NCBI RefSeq assembly: GCF_030056735.1
Contig: NZ_JASHKN010000015.1
Coordinates: 1 to 64,000, forward strand
Direction of reading: 5' to 3'
DNA: 64,000 bases
Source of the DNA: Rhodococcus sp. IEGM 1409
GTDB lineage: Bacteria > Actinomycetota > Actinomycetes > Mycobacteriales > Mycobacteriaceae
Shown here: piece by piece, positions 9,544 through 19,885 of the stretch
Layout: every line of letters begins with the position of its first letter
Numbering within the stretch: position 1 is the stretch's first letter
The notes under the pieces: generated by a model
Seen by the model: the letters and a program-made list of their open reading frames with translations, nothing else
What the model was told of the DNA's origin: nothing
Databases searched by the model: none
Made by a program: the position numbers and the translations under genes

Positions 9544-10043
9544 CGCGCAAGCACCACATCGGTAGTGCGCACACCTTCACGTTCGCTGCGATCGAGCCCG
9601 TCCAGAATTTCTGTCACCGACAACTTCCGACCGTCGACGATCAGAGTCGCATCAGGCTCGACGTCCAGCCAGGGAACGAGCACGAAGGCACGAAGATGAG
9701 CTCGGGGGTGCGGAAGTGTGAGCTCGGGATCGGAACTGACGACGCCTTCGCAGTCGACCACGTCCACGTCCAGGCTCCGGGGTCCCCAACGCAGTTCGCG
9801 CACCCGGTCGGCGGCTTCCTCGAGAGCTTGCGAACGGCGAAGCCATTCAGCGCTGTCGGCGTCGGGATCGTCGACCACCACCACCGCGTTGAAAAAATCC
9901 TGCTGCTCGACGCCACCCCACGGCGCCGTCGAGTAGACCGGTGAGACAGCAACGACGGCGCTGCCCAACCCGTCGACGACGGACTGCAGGTGAGCCACGC
10001 TGTCGCCGACGTTGGAACCGATCGACAGAACAGCGCGCGTCAT
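9540..10043 (-). CDS. folK: HPPK, 6-hydroxymethyl-dihydropterin pyrophosphokinase
   Basis: Transfers pyrophosphate from ATP to 6-hydroxymethyl-7,8-dihydropterin. Signatures are [10 protein letters not shown] near the N-terminus, [20 protein letters not shown] and the catalytic [12 protein letters not shown]. At 167 residues it is a standard single-domain enzyme. It overlaps folB by 4 bp (ATGA), as part of folE-folP-folB-folK. Confidence 0.96.
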   Translation of the reverse strand: MTRAVLSIGSNVGDSVAHLQSVVDGLGSAVVAVSPVYSTAPWGGVEQQDFFNAVVVVDDPDADSAEWLRRSQALEEAADRVRELRWGPRSLDVDVVDCEGVVSSDPELTLPHPRAHLRAFVLVPWLDVEPDATLIVDGRKLSVTEILDGLDRSEREGVRTTDVVLAR

Positions 10044-10405
10044 GCCGACCTGGTCCGATGTGCGACGACGGCGACGTCCGCAAAGACCAGCGGAATCGGC
10101 GCCGACGGCTTGTGGACCACGACCTCGACGCTCTCGACTCGCGAATCCTTCATGACGTCGTCAGCGATCTCGGCAGCGACGGTCTCGATCAGATCGCGCG
10201 ACGGGCCGGCGACGATTGCGGCGGCGGCTTCCGCCAACTCGCCGTAGTGCAGGGTCTGGGTCAGGTCGTCCGACGCCGCGGCCGGAGCCAGGTCCATCCA
10301 CACCGTGATGTCGATGAAAAAGTCCTGACCGTCACGCTTCTCGTGGTCGAACACTCCGTGATTGCCGCGAACCTTCAGCCTGCGCAATTCGATTCGGTCC
10401 CCCAT
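10040..10405 (-). CDS. folB: Dihydroneopterin aldolase
   Basis: A 121-residue enzyme converting dihydroneopterin to 6-hydroxymethyl-dihydropterin and glycolaldehyde. The family stretches [21 protein letters not shown] and LHYGELAEA are present, as is the catalytic lysine in VHKPSAPI. The ATG at 10405 lies one base after the folP stop; longer in-frame extensions overlap folP and are not real. Confidence 0.95.
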   Translation of the reverse strand: MGDRIELRRLKVRGNHGVFDHEKRDGQDFFIDITVWMDLAPAAASDDLTQTLHYGELAEAAAAIVAGPSRDLIETVAAEIADDVMKDSRVESVEVVVHKPSAPIPLVFADVAVVAHRTRSA

Positions 10406-10406
10406 G

Positions 10407-11276
10407 TCAGGCCCTTTCTCGTCCACGGTTCCAGGCATCGACCACGGCAATGGCGTCGAGCGAGGCTTGTGCGTCGTGCACCCGAACGCCCCAGGCGCCT
10501 TCGCGCGCCGCAAGGGCGGAGACCACGGCCGTCGCAGTCTCACGGCCGGCCGGCGGGCGCGGATTGCCTTCGGGATCGCTGAGCAGAGACCCGAGGAACC
10601 GTTTACGGGAAGCACCGACCAGGACCGGGAATCCGAGTGCGTTGAACTCGGGCAAGGCCCGCAACAGAGCCCAGTTGTGGTCGGCGTTCTTCGCGAACCC
10701 GAGGCCGGGGTCGAGGATGATCGACGACGAATCAACGCCCGCCTTCAACGCCAGATCGACCTGCGAAAGCAGTTCGTCACGGACGTCGCGGACCACGTCG
10801 TCGTATTGATCTGCACTGCCACGATGGACGTAGTCGCCGGCCGAGCGCCAATGCATGAGGATCCAGGGCACTCCGGCGTCGGCGACAACGGACGCCATGT
10901 CGGGGTCCGCGCGACCGCCCGAGACGTCGTTGACGATCCCCGCACCCGCTTCGATCGCGGCTGCGGCGACAGAAGCGCGCATGGTGTCGACGCTGACGCG
11001 GATTCCGGCAGCAACCAGTTCTTCGATCACCGGGGCAATGCGATCGGCCTCGAGTTTCGGGTCCACTCGGGTGGCACCGGGGCGCGTCGACTCGCCGCCG
11101 ACGTCGACGATGTCGACACCTATGCGTTGCAGTTCGAGCCCGCGAGAGATCGCCGCGTCACGATCAAGGAATTGGCCACCGTCGGAAAACGAATCGGCAG
11201 TGACGTTCAGAATCCCCATCACGACCATCCGGGCGGGATCGCTGTCTGCAACGGGAGCCGCGGACATCTCGCTCAT
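10407..11276 (-). CDS. folP: Dihydropteroate synthase
   Basis: Joins 6-hydroxymethyl-dihydropterin pyrophosphate and p-aminobenzoate; it is the sulfonamide target. It is a 289-residue TIM barrel with [15 protein letters not shown], the [12 protein letters not shown] loop, NDVSGG and GASRKRF, all intact. The start overlaps the folE stop by 4 bp. Confidence 0.96.
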   Translation of the reverse strand: MSEMSAAPVADSDPARMVVMGILNVTADSFSDGGQFLDRDAAISRGLELQRIGVDIVDVGGESTRPGATRVDPKLEADRIAPVIEELVAAGIRVSVDTMRASVAAAAIEAGAGIVNDVSGGRADPDMASVVADAGVPWILMHWRSAGDYVHRGSADQYDDVVRDVRDELLSQVDLALKAGVDSSSIILDPGLGFAKNADHNWALLRALPEFNALGFPVLVGASRKRFLGSLLSDPEGNPRPPAGRETATAVVSALAAREGAWGVRVHDAQASLDAIAVVDAWNRGRERA

Positions 11277-11890
11277 TTACGAAGGATGAGGTCCAGCGCT
11301 TCGGACCGTGAGGCCGCGCTGGATTGCAGGAGCCCACGAACCGCAGACGTGGTCGTGCTGGCTCCAGGCTTGCGGATACCGCGCATCGCCATGCACAGAT
11401 GCTCGGCTTCGATGACGACGATGGCTCCACGCGGATCGAGTTTGCGCATCAACGCATCCGCGATCTGACTGGTCAGGCGTTCTTGGACCTGCGGACGCTT
11501 CGCGTACAGGTCGACAACACGCGCCAGCTTCGACAAACCGGTCACCTTGCCGGACTTTCCCGGGATGTAACCCACGTGAGCAACACCGTGGAAAGACACC
11601 AGGTGGTGCTCGCACGTCGAGAACATCGGAATGTCTCGCACGAGCACCAATTCCTGATGCCCCTCGTCGAAAGTCGTGTTCAACGCGTCGTCGGGTTCGG
11701 AGTACAGACCCGCGAAGATCTCCTTGTACGAGCGCGCCACCCTGGCCGGCGTATCGATCAGGCCTGGGCGCTCGGGATCTTCACCGACCGCGATCAACAG
11801 TTCCCGTACGGCAGCCTCTGCCCGAGCCTGATCGAACGGGCGGCCCGTTCCGAGCGACACCAGTTCACTGGCCACATCATTCACCGACAA
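11273..11890 (-). CDS. folE: GTP cyclohydrolase I
   Basis: First enzyme of folate synthesis (GTP to dihydroneopterin triphosphate). It has 205 residues with the zinc ligands in [13 protein letters not shown] and [10 protein letters not shown], and the VGYIPG and [20 protein letters not shown] stretches. It is the first fol gene, 59 bp downstream of the ftsH stop. ftsH and folE are also adjacent in mycobacteria. Confidence 0.96.
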   Translation of the reverse strand: MSVNDVASELVSLGTGRPFDQARAEAAVRELLIAVGEDPERPGLIDTPARVARSYKEIFAGLYSEPDDALNTTFDEGHQELVLVRDIPMFSTCEHHLVSFHGVAHVGYIPGKSGKVTGLSKLARVVDLYAKRPQVQERLTSQIADALMRKLDPRGAIVVIEAEHLCMAMRGIRKPGASTTTSAVRGLLQSSAASRSEALDLILRK

Positions 11891-11949
11891 CCGAACTCTC
11901 CTCGAGAATTGTTCACAGGTCCCCCGCCGCAGAGCCTAGTGGCGCAAGG

Positions 11950-14505
11950 TCAGCGAGATCCGTCCGGTCCGTCCCAGCGAACGGTGCTCGGTCCCTCGTC
12001 CTCAGCCGAATGATGCGGCGGAGGAGTTTGCGGCTGTTCCGGTGCGGGGCTCTGCCACTGGTTTTCGCCGGTCGGGTTTCCCCGGTTCGGATCGGCGAAG
12101 GGTCCACTGTCCGGGTACTGCACCGGGTAGTCGGGCTGTGCGGGGTAACGGCGGCCCGGGTGCGGCTGCTCCGGGTACGCCTGCTGTCCCGGATGCGGCT
12201 GACCGTACTGCCCCTGATCGGGCTGGGGCTGACCGTGTTGGGGCTGACCGTACTGGCCCTGTGGCGGGTTCGGATTCTGTCCACCGGTGTATCCACCCGA
12301 CTGCTGTCCGGGGTACGTCGGCGACTGGTTCTCACGCGGGGGCCAACCCGGTGCCGACCATCCGGCGGGCGCTCCGTAGTCGGGTGTACCCGGTTGCGGA
12401 GCGTTCTGCGGAGCACTCGGCTGCGGGTACGAAGGCTGTGCGTAGCCGTTCGAGGGTCCCTGGTTGCCGTTGTTTGGGAGGCCGCCGCTGTTGGGGACAC
12501 CGTTGTTGGGGACACCGCTGTTGGATGCGCCTGCCTTGACGAGGATAGGGGCAGCAGCGGGCTCCGGCCAGGTTTCACCGCGCTCGATCGCGAGTTCGCG
12601 CGGAGTCTTCACCGGCGGACGATCCGAAGGCGTGCGCCCACCGAAATCGTTGAAAGCCGTGATGCGCGGACGCTTTTCGACGCCGGCAAGGATCTTCTCG
12701 AGGTCCTTGCGAGTCAACGTCTCACGTTCGAGCAGTTCGGTCGCGATGAGGTCGAGCGCATCGCGGTACTCGTTGAGAATGGCCCACGCTTCGGTGTGCG
12801 CTGCCTCGATAAGGTTGCGCACCTCTTCGTCGATTTCACGAGCGATCTCATGCGAGTAGTCGGACTGCACGCCCATCGAACGGCCGAGGAACGGATCCCC
12901 GCCCTCCTGTCCGTAACGAACCGCGCCGAGCTTGGCACTCATGCCGTATTCGGTGACCATCGCGCGGGCAATCTTTGTGGCCATGTCGATGTCCGACGAC
13001 GCTCCGGTGGTGGGCTCGTGGAACACGAGTTCCTCGGCGGCGCGTCCACCCATTGCCATCACGAGACGAGCGATCATCTCGGAACGCGTCATCAATCCCT
13101 TGTCGTCCTCGGGCACGGTCATCGCGTGACCGCCGGTGCGACCGCGAGCGAGGATCGTGACCTTGTAGACCGGCTCGATGTCAGGCATTGCCCAGGCAGC
13201 GAGCGTGTGCCCGCCCTCGTGGTAGGCCGTGATCTTCTTTTCGTGCTCGCTGATGATGCGACTCTTACGACGCGGTCCACCGACAACACGGTCCACCGAT
13301 TCCTCGAGTGAGGCTTCGGTGATGACGGTTCCGTTTTCGCGTGCGGTGAGCAGCGCAGCCTCGTTGATGACGTTGGCAAGATCGGCACCCGACATTCCCA
13401 CGGTCCGCTTGGCGAGACCTTCGAGGTCTGCGTTGGGATCGATCGGCTTGCCCTGCGAGTGCACTCGCAGGATCGCGCGGCGACCGGCGAGGTCGGGGGC
13501 GCCGACCGGAATCTGGCGATCGAAGCGTCCCGGACGCAGCAGTGCGGGGTCCAGGATGTCGGGGCGGTTGGTTGCGGCGATCAAGATGATGCCGGTGCGG
13601 TCACCGAAGCCGTCCATCTCGACGAGCAACTGGTTGAGCGTCTGCTCGCGTTCGTCGTGTCCGCCGCCCAGACCTGCGCCGCGCTGACGACCGACGGCGT
13701 CGATCTCGTCGACGAAGATGATGCACGGGCTGTTCTGCTTTGCCTGCTCGAACATGTCGCGAACACGCGAAGCACCGACACCGACGAACATCTCGACGAA
13801 GTCCGAACCGGAGATGGTGAAGAACGGGACGCCGGCTTCGCCTGCAACAGCGCGAGCGAGCAGCGTCTTACCGGTTCCGGGAGGGCCGTACAGCAGGACG
13901 CCGCGCGGAATCTTGGCGCCGAGCGCCTGGTAACGAGCCGGGTTCTGCAGGAAGTCCTTGATCTCGTACAGCTCTTCGACAGCCTCGTCCGCACCGGCGA
14001 CGTCGGCGAACGTGGTCTTCGGCATGTCCTTGGTGAGCTGCTTGGCCTTCGACTTACCGAATCCCATGACTCCGCCGCGACCACCGCCGCCCTGCATCCG
14101 GTTCATGACGAAGAAGAAGATGCCGAACAGAATGATCATCGGCAGCACGAACAGAAGGATCGACGTCAGCCAACTCTCCTGCGTGACCGATGTGTTGAAC
14201 TTGTCCGCACCGGCGCCTTCGACCTTGTCGAAGATCTGCTCCGACGCACTCGCGGGGTACTTCGCCAGGATCTGCGTCTTACCGTCGGTGGCGTCGTTGC
14301 CGTTCTTGAGCCACAGGCGAACCTGCTGCTCACGGTCGTCGATCTGCGCCGACGCGACATTCTTGGCGTCGAGTTGGGAGATCGCGACCGACGTGTCGAC
14401 GGTCTTGAAGTCGCGGGTGTCGTTGCTGAAGTAGCTGAAGGCATAGATCACCAACAGCACGACGGCTACGAGTAGCACGTTACGGAACACAGTCTTACGG
14501 TTCAT
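11950..14505 (-). CDS. ftsH: ATP-dependent zinc metalloprotease FtsH with long Pro/Gln-rich tail
   Basis: Membrane-anchored AAA+ protease. An 851-residue protein from the ATG at 14505: membrane helices at about 8-27 and 115-134 flank a periplasmic domain; Walker A GPPGTGKT is at 207-214, Walker B IIFVDEID at 262-269, and the zinc site HEGGH at 429-433. The core ends near residue 645. The remaining ~200 residues are a low-complexity tail of short repeats (GVPNNG-like, then GQPQHGQPQ and QYGQP units) rich in Pro, Gln, Gly and Tyr, much longer than in most FtsH proteins. Upstream starts lie within the promoter region. Confidence 0.97.
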   Translation of the reverse strand: MNRKTVFRNVLLVAVVLLVIYAFSYFSNDTRDFKTVDTSVAISQLDAKNVASAQIDDREQQVRLWLKNGNDATDGKTQILAKYPASASEQIFDKVEGAGADKFNTSVTQESWLTSILLFVLPMIILFGIFFFVMNRMQGGGGRGGVMGFGKSKAKQLTKDMPKTTFADVAGADEAVEELYEIKDFLQNPARYQALGAKIPRGVLLYGPPGTGKTLLARAVAGEAGVPFFTISGSDFVEMFVGVGASRVRDMFEQAKQNSPCIIFVDEIDAVGRQRGAGLGGGHDEREQTLNQLLVEMDGFGDRTGIILIAATNRPDILDPALLRPGRFDRQIPVGAPDLAGRRAILRVHSQGKPIDPNADLEGLAKRTVGMSGADLANVINEAALLTARENGTVITEASLEESVDRVVGGPRRKSRIISEHEKKITAYHEGGHTLAAWAMPDIEPVYKVTILARGRTGGHAMTVPEDDKGLMTRSEMIARLVMAMGGRAAEELVFHEPTTGASSDIDMATKIARAMVTEYGMSAKLGAVRYGQEGGDPFLGRSMGVQSDYSHEIAREIDEEVRNLIEAAHTEAWAILNEYRDALDLIATELLERETLTRKDLEKILAGVEKRPRITAFNDFGGRTPSDRPPVKTPRELAIERGETWPEPAAAPILVKAGASNSGVPNNGVPNSGGLPNNGNQGPSNGYAQPSYPQPSAPQNAPQPGTPDYGAPAGWSAPGWPPRENQSPTYPGQQSGGYTGGQNPNPPQGQYGQPQHGQPQPDQGQYGQPHPGQQAYPEQPHPGRRYPAQPDYPVQYPDSGPFADPNRGNPTGENQWQSPAPEQPQTPPPHHSAEDEGPSTVRWDGPDGSR

Positions 14506-14783
14506 ACAGGTCGGCCGATGTGGCCGGTCCTTTCGAGAGTGCGGGTCTGCCAGGTCGCCTTCCGGCTGCCAACCGGACACCTGCAGGTTACCGCGATCGG
14601 CCCCATCGATGCCCGCCAGCAGCCGTGCCGCTTGGTCGGAACGGTCGTCACTGTGTTCAACGTGCGTATTGCCGATCAGGTTCCCGGGCTACGCCGCAGC
14701 ACAGTTTCCCGTGAGCGAACACGCTCATAGCGGTTATCGTGCGCTTTTCGGGCGCTTTGTCGGGCTGGTTTGGCCGAGGCGCC

Positions 14784-15431
14784 TCAAACGGTCTCGGAGA
14801 GGATTCCCGCAACAGCGTCGGCGGCGCCCGATTGATCACCGTCGATGATGTGGTGTGCGAGCTGATCGAGTCGCGCAGCCAGCCGAGCCGAGGATTCGGG
14901 CACGTCCGCCTGCTGGGCGATGGTGTCGTCGAGATCAGCCAATAAGCCACCGCCTGCCAGGTGTCTGACGCAACGCCACGTCTCGGCGAAGTTTCTCGCG
15001 GTCCCGTCGTCGGTCAGCATCGCGACCCGAAGCGCAGCGTTGGGATTCGACGCCGCCGCCCGAGCCAGGCCGGCCATGATCGCTTCCCGCGCCGCAGTCA
15101 GTTCGTCGACGGTCCGATCCTGAAGCCGCACTCCCGAGTCCGTGGAGCGGCCCGCGTCGGGCGTCGGTGCTTCACGAATCACTGCACCGTTGCCGTGCTG
15201 GATTTCGACTCGGCCCCGGATCTCGAGGGCAACGAGCGCCTGAGCCAGCGATGCGCGGCTCACGCCGAGTTCAGCGGCCAGGCTGCGTTCGGGAGGAAGT
15301 CGATCGCCGGGCGAAAGACCTTGAGCCTCGATGAAATTCGAAATGTGCTCGGCCAACTGCTCGTACAGACGCGGACGCTTCAACCGTCCGGGCAGGCCCG
15401 AGCGCGAGCCGGGCGATGACGTCGAATTCAT
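14784..15431 (-). CDS. matR: FadR/GntR-family regulator, probable malonate regulator MatR
   Basis: A 215-residue regulator with an N-terminal winged helix (about residues 20-90: LYEQLAEHISNFIEAQG, LPPERSLAAELGVSRASLAQALVALE) and a C-terminal helical FadR-type ligand domain. The ATG at 15431 was chosen over an earlier start at 15452. It is divergent from matC-matB and separated by 99 bp, so it almost certainly controls that pair, by analogy with the matR-matABC system of rhizobia. A TTGACA hexamer at 15446-15451 may be a -35 box for matC. Confidence 0.82.
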   Translation of the reverse strand: MNSTSSPGSRSGLPGRLKRPRLYEQLAEHISNFIEAQGLSPGDRLPPERSLAAELGVSRASLAQALVALEIRGRVEIQHGNGAVIREAPTPDAGRSTDSGVRLQDRTVDELTAAREAIMAGLARAAASNPNAALRVAMLTDDGTARNFAETWRCVRHLAGGGLLADLDDTIAQQADVPESSARLAARLDQLAHHIIDGDQSGAADAVAGILSETV

Positions 15432-15530
15432 GCCTCGGAGTGTACTTGACAAATGGAGCAGTGGCAGAGAGGCTAGGCCAATTCAAAGTGATGCAGACCA
15501 CAAGCTGGTCGCGAACGGATTGAGAGTTCG

Positions 15531-16871
15531 ATGGCAAATGTCATAGCCCTGTCAGTACTTGTCCTGGTGTTCGTCATATCCACCGTGAGGTCGGTGAACA
15601 TGGGCGCGCTTGCCCTGGTGGCTGCCTTTGTCGTCGGAACACTGGTATTTACCGTCGATACCAGCGAGATCCTCGACGGCTTCCCAGCCAGCCTCTTCGT
15701 CATCCTGGTCGGCGTCACCTATCTGTTCGCGCTGGCCAGAAACAACGGCACGGTCGACTGGATCATTCACGCGGCCGTCCGGGCAGTCAGAGGACGAGTG
15801 GCCCTCGTGCCGTGGGCGATGTTCGCGGTGTGCGCGGCCGTCACCGCCATGGGCGCGGTCAGTCCCGCTGCCGTCGCCATCATCGCGCCCGTGGCGATGG
15901 GCTTCGCCACCCGCTACCGAATCCACCCCATGCTGATGGGCTTCATGGTCGTCCAGGGCGCAACGGCGGGCAGCTTCTCCCCCATCGGAATCTTCGGCGT
16001 CATCACCAACGACGTCATGCGCCAGAACGGCCTCCCGTCGAGCCCGGCCTTGCTGTTCGTCTCGACCTTCGCGGCCGCGGCCGTTGTTGCTGCAATCGCA
16101 TACGTCTCGTTCGGCGGTCGCGCATTGATTGCGCGCGGCGCCTCTGAACGCGTGCTCGTCAACGCAGTCGGCAACGTGTCTGGCGGTGGCGACACCATCA
16201 CCGGTTCGGGCCCCGGCGACAGCTCGAAGGGTGGCGGCAAGCCCTCCGGTGGGACCGCTCCGCATGAGGGAGCCCTCAATCTCGAGCGGCGACTCACCCT
16301 GCTCGGACTGGCGTCGCTTGCACTCGGCGCCTTGGTCTTCGACCTCGACGTCGGATTCACCGCACTGACCGTCGCGGTACTTCTCACTCTGATCTTCCCG
16401 GCCTCCGCCCGTGGCGCCGTCGACAAGATCAGCTGGGGCACCGTGCTCCTCATCGGTGGAATCGTCACATACGTCGCTCTTCTGCAGAACCAGAACACCG
16501 TCCAGTGGCTCGGGGATTCGGTTGCACACGTAGGTATTCCACTTCTCGCAGCCTTCTTGATCTGCCTGATCGGCGCGATCGTGTCGGCGTTTGCATCCAC
16601 CACCGGAATCCTCGGAGCACTTATCCCCTTGGCTATTCCCTTTCTCATGACCGGTCAGGTCAATGCAACCGGCCTGGTCATCGCGCTGGCAATCTCCTCG
16701 TCCCTGGTCGATTGCAGTCCGTTCTCGACCAACGGCGCACTTGTGGTGGCCAACGCCGCTCCGGAAGAACGCGACGTGGTGTTCGGGCTGACGATGCGGT
16801 GGGGCATGACCATCATGGTGGTGACGCCGATACTCGCCTGGCTGCTGTTCGTTGTTCCCTGGTCCGTCTGA
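15531..16871 (+). CDS. matC: Malonate/dicarboxylate transporter (MatC-type, SLC13-like)
   Basis: A 446-residue permease with about 11-12 hydrophobic segments and the MatC N-terminal domain signature, including GATAGSFSPIGIFGVI and the C-terminal SSLVDCSPFSTNGALVVA loop. A soluble glycine/serine-rich insert (about 210-245) separates the two halves. It is followed 28 bp later by matB, so uptake and CoA activation of malonate are coupled. The exact dicarboxylate carried is inferred from matB, not from transporter residues. Confidence 0.85.
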   Translation: MANVIALSVLVLVFVISTVRSVNMGALALVAAFVVGTLVFTVDTSEILDGFPASLFVILVGVTYLFALARNNGTVDWIIHAAVRAVRGRVALVPWAMFAVCAAVTAMGAVSPAAVAIIAPVAMGFATRYRIHPMLMGFMVVQGATAGSFSPIGIFGVITNDVMRQNGLPSSPALLFVSTFAAAAVVAAIAYVSFGGRALIARGASERVLVNAVGNVSGGGDTITGSGPGDSSKGGGKPSGGTAPHEGALNLERRLTLLGLASLALGALVFDLDVGFTALTVAVLLTLIFPASARGAVDKISWGTVLLIGGIVTYVALLQNQNTVQWLGDSVAHVGIPLLAAFLICLIGAIVSAFASTTGILGALIPLAIPFLMTGQVNATGLVIALAISSSLVDCSPFSTNGALVVANAAPEERDVVFGLTMRWGMTIMVVTPILAWLLFVVPWSV

Positions 16872-16899
16872 ATCTTCGCTCAAAGAAAGAGAACTCGCG

Positions 16900-18309
16900 A
16901 TGAACAGCGAATCCACACTTCTGCGCTCCCTCGACCCTCGCACATTCGACGACCACGAGGCGGCGGTCAGTTTCGGCGAAAGTGCCACCCTCTCTCGCGC
17001 CGACCTGTTGGCCGCCGCCACCGCGGTCGCCGATCGAATCCACGGTGCACAGCGAGTGGCAGTACAAGCCGCCGCCGGCCTCGAGACGGTGGTCGCTGTC
17101 GCCGGCGCACTGATCGCTGGTGTTGCCGTGGTCCCGATCCCACCGGACTCCGGCCCGCTCGAACGTGAGCACATCATCGCCGATTCCAAGGCCGAACTGA
17201 TACTCGGAGAAGGACCGTCGGATTCGAGCATCCCGTTGGTTCCCATCGATATTCACGCGCGATCCGCGACGTCCTATCCCGAACCGTGCGCGGCAGCTAC
17301 CGCACTGATCATGTACACCTCGGGAACCACCGGAGCTCCGAAAGGCGTCGTCCTCTCGCGAGCAGCGATCGCAGCAGATCTCGACGCGCTTGCCCACGTG
17401 TGGAATTGGACTCCGGAGGACACACTCGTCCACGGACTGCCCCTCTTCCACGTCCATGGACTGATCCTCGGAGTGCTGGGCGCGTTGCGCGTGGGCTCGC
17501 CGCTGATTCACACCGTCAGACCGACCCCGGAATCGTATGCCGCCGCAGGTGGTTCGTTGTACTTCGGTGTTCCGACCGTCTGGTCACGCGTGTGCGGTGA
17601 TCCCTCGGCGGCAGCGGCATTGCGATCTGCGCGCTTGCTCGTGTCCGGCAGTGCACCACTTCCGGTTCCATTGTTCGAGCGGATGAAATCGCTGACCGGG
17701 TTGGCTCCCGTCGAGCGCTACGGAATGAGTGAAACCCTCATCACCGTCAGCACGACGCACGACGGCGAACGCCGCCCGGGTTGGGTCGGGCACGCCGTAC
17801 CGGGAGTCAAGACGAGGTTGCGCGGCGAGAACGGGGAATTGTCGGCGCACGACGGAGAGCAGCTAGGTCAACTGGAAGTCGCGGGAGCCGTGCTCTTCGA
17901 CGAGTACCTCGGTAACCCTTCGAAGACAGCGGAATCCATGACCGAAGACGGTTGGTTCCGCACCGGTGACATCGCGGTGGTCGACGAAGGCGGATTCCAC
18001 CGCATCGTAGGTCGCGACTCGGTGGACATGATCAAGTCCGGTGGATACCGCATCGGTGCCGGCGAGGTGGAACAGGCTCTGCTGGCGTACCCGGGTGTTC
18101 GCGAAGCCGCCGTCGTCGGTGTGCCGGACGACGACCTCGGACAGCGCATAGTCGCGTTCATCGTCGGCGAGGTATCGGACTGCGCCGTGGTTTCGGACTT
18201 CGTCGCCGAATCGCTGTCGATCCACAAGCGCCCTCGCCAGGTATGGCTGGTCGACAGCTTGCCGCGCAACGCCATGGGCAAGGTGCAGAAGAAACTGCTC
18301 ACGCCCTGA
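16900..18309 (+). CDS. matB: Malonyl-CoA synthetase (MatB-type AMP-forming ligase)
   Basis: An ANL-superfamily enzyme forming malonyl-CoA from malonate, ATP and CoA. 469 residues from the ATG at 16900. P-loop YTSGTTGAPKG, the MatB-like LPLFHVHGL stretch, ERYGMSET (A5), GWFRTGDIA with the later IKSGGYRIGAGEVE hinge, and the catalytic lysine in NAMGKVQK are all present. No malonyl-CoA decarboxylase (matA) is found nearby, so the product may feed fatty-acid or polyketide synthesis directly. Confidence 0.9.
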   Translation: MNSESTLLRSLDPRTFDDHEAAVSFGESATLSRADLLAAATAVADRIHGAQRVAVQAAAGLETVVAVAGALIAGVAVVPIPPDSGPLEREHIIADSKAELILGEGPSDSSIPLVPIDIHARSATSYPEPCAAATALIMYTSGTTGAPKGVVLSRAAIAADLDALAHVWNWTPEDTLVHGLPLFHVHGLILGVLGALRVGSPLIHTVRPTPESYAAAGGSLYFGVPTVWSRVCGDPSAAAALRSARLLVSGSAPLPVPLFERMKSLTGLAPVERYGMSETLITVSTTHDGERRPGWVGHAVPGVKTRLRGENGELSAHDGEQLGQLEVAGAVLFDEYLGNPSKTAESMTEDGWFRTGDIAVVDEGGFHRIVGRDSVDMIKSGGYRIGAGEVEQALLAYPGVREAAVVGVPDDDLGQRIVAFIVGEVSDCAVVSDFVAESLSIHKRPRQVWLVDSLPRNAMGKVQKKLLTP

Positions 18310-18317
18310 GCCGGGTC

Positions 18318-18342
18318 CGCGCCTGAGCCTCACTCAGGCGCG
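18318..18342. terminator. Hairpin between convergent matB and hpt
   Basis: A perfect 10-bp inverted repeat (CGCGCCTGAG / CTCAGGCGCG) with a 5-nt loop in the 40-bp gap between the stops of matB and hpt. There is no strong U-tract. Position and stem strength suggest a shared terminator. Confidence 0.6.
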
Positions 18343-18349
18343 AGCAGGC

Positions 18350-18904
18350 TCAGCCGCCGTAAACCTCGGGGTCCAGGGTGCCGATGTACGGCAGATCGCG
18401 GTACCGCTCGGCGTAGTCGAGGCCGTAACCGACGACGAACTCGTTGGGAATGTCGAAGCCCACGTCGCGGACGTCGACGTCGATCTTGACGGCATCGGGC
18501 TTGCGGAGCAGGGTGACGACCTCGAGCGAAGCGGGGTTACGCGTCTTGAGGTTGCGCATCAACCACGACAGCGTCAGACCGGAGTCGATGATGTCCTCGA
18601 CGATCAGCACGTGGCGACCGGCAATGTCCTTGTCGAGGTCCTTGAGGATGCGGACGACGCCCGAAGACGAGGTCGAGGATCCGTAGGAGCTGACGGCCAT
18701 GAATTCCATCTGCGACGGGATCGGCAGGGCGCGGGCGAAGTCGGTCATGAAGAAGACCGCTCCCTTGAGAACGCCGATCAGCAGGAGATCCCCTTCGGGG
18801 GCGCCTGCCGGGTAACGCTTGGCGATTTCCTCAGCCAGTTCCGTCGTTCGTGCACGGATCTGTTCTTCGGAGATCAGTACCGATGCGATGTCGCCCTCGT
18901 ACAC
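18350..18904 (-). CDS. hpt: Hypoxanthine-guanine phosphoribosyltransferase
   Basis: Purine salvage enzyme converting hypoxanthine or guanine with PRPP to the nucleotide. 184 residues, GTG start. The PRPP loop is [14 protein letters not shown], with [12 protein letters not shown] and the base-binding [14 protein letters not shown]. It lies 3 bp after tilS in the conserved tilS-hpt(-ftsH) order; here the mat genes separate hpt from ftsH. Confidence 0.95.
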   Translation of the reverse strand: MYEGDIASVLISEEQIRARTTELAEEIAKRYPAGAPEGDLLLIGVLKGAVFFMTDFARALPIPSQMEFMAVSSYGSSTSSSGVVRILKDLDKDIAGRHVLIVEDIIDSGLTLSWLMRNLKTRNPASLEVVTLLRKPDAVKIDVDVRDVGFDIPNEFVVGYGLDYAERYRDLPYIGTLDPEVYGG

Positions 18905-18907
18905 GCG

Positions 18908-19885
18908 TCAAACCCTTCGTCGGTCTTCGAATCCGAGGATCAGCCTGCCACGTCGGCGGGCCGCCACCAACCTCGCCTCCGGTGTTCCGCCCCCGATCGC
19001 GACGCCGCCTTGCCCCCGCCAGTCGGTCACCAGGGCGTCGACTGCCCGTAACTGTTTGTCCGTCAATGCTTTTGCGCCACCCTGCAACAACCAGGCCCGC
19101 AGAGCGCGTCGACGGATTGCGGTGGGCGCATCGGCAAGTGTGTCCACTTCCACTTCCCCGTCGACGACAACCCGTAGAAGAAGGGCCTCGGTGTACTCGT
19201 CGAGCGCCTCGCCGTCCTCACGCAACTGCGTCGCGGTTCGGGCCAACGCTTCGGGAACTCCCCCGCCGAGAATTTCTTCGAGCAGCGGCAACGCCTCGTG
19301 CCGCAGACGCACGCGAGTGAACTCGGGATTGTTGTTGTGCGGGTCCTCCCACGGCGTGATTCCCAGGTCGACGCAGGCCGCCCTGGTCACCGATCGACGG
19401 ATGCCGAGTAGCGGCCGTCCCCAGGGAACGTCGAATGCAGCCATACCTTGAATCGATCGCCCACCGGACCCGCGGGAGAGTCCGAGAAGCACGGTCTCGG
19501 CCTGATCGTCGAGGGTGTGTCCGAGTAGAACCGGGCGGTCGGCCCTGGCGCCGCGCAGGGCGTTGTAGCGAGCCTCACGCGCGGCGGCTTCGAGACTCCC
19601 ACCTTCGGCGACGTCGACGGTCAGCACCGTCGCGGTCCGGCAACCCAGCGTCAGTGCCTGGTCCGCGGCCGAGCGTGCGACAGTATCCGAACCATCTTGG
19701 AGGCGATGGTCCACGATCAGCGCGTCGACTGATTCGGTTTCCGCCACAGCTGCTGCGGTGAGCGCCAACGAATCGGCTCCCCCGGACAGGGCGATGACCA
19801 CGCGGCGTCGTGGCTCGTATGCGACTGTCCACGCCCGCACGGCCTGTCGCAGCGCCAACAGTGCAGGCGTCTCGGGCAGCAGCAT
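18908..19885 (-). CDS. tilS: tRNA(Ile)-lysidine synthase
   Basis: Modifies C34 of tRNA-Ile(CAU) to lysidine so that it reads AUA. A 325-residue N-type ATP pyrophosphatase with the P-loop SGGADS (in VIALSGGADSLALT), followed by VDHRLQDGSD and the LLGHTLDDQAET motif. It starts immediately after the stop of the upstream metalloprotease. The length fits the shorter actinobacterial form with a reduced C-terminal domain. Confidence 0.93.
   Translation of the reverse strand: MLLPETPALLALRQAVRAWTVAYEPRRRVVIALSGGADSLALTAAAVAETESVDALIVDHRLQDGSDTVARSAADQALTLGCRTATVLTVDVAEGGSLEAAAREARYNALRGARADRPVLLGHTLDDQAETVLLGLSRGSGGRSIQGMAAFDVPWGRPLLGIRRSVTRAACVDLGITPWEDPHNNNPEFTRVRLRHEALPLLEEILGGGVPEALARTATQLREDGEALDEYTEALLLRVVVDGEVEVDTLADAPTAIRRRALRAWLLQGGAKALTDKQLRAVDALVTDWRGQGGVAIGGGTPEARLVAARRRGRLILGFEDRRRV

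Noticed and set aside
15552-17246. A 564-codon minus-strand frame
   Set aside because: Antisense to matC and matB; its composition (Asp/Glu/Arg/His-rich, no domain) is typical of a shadow.
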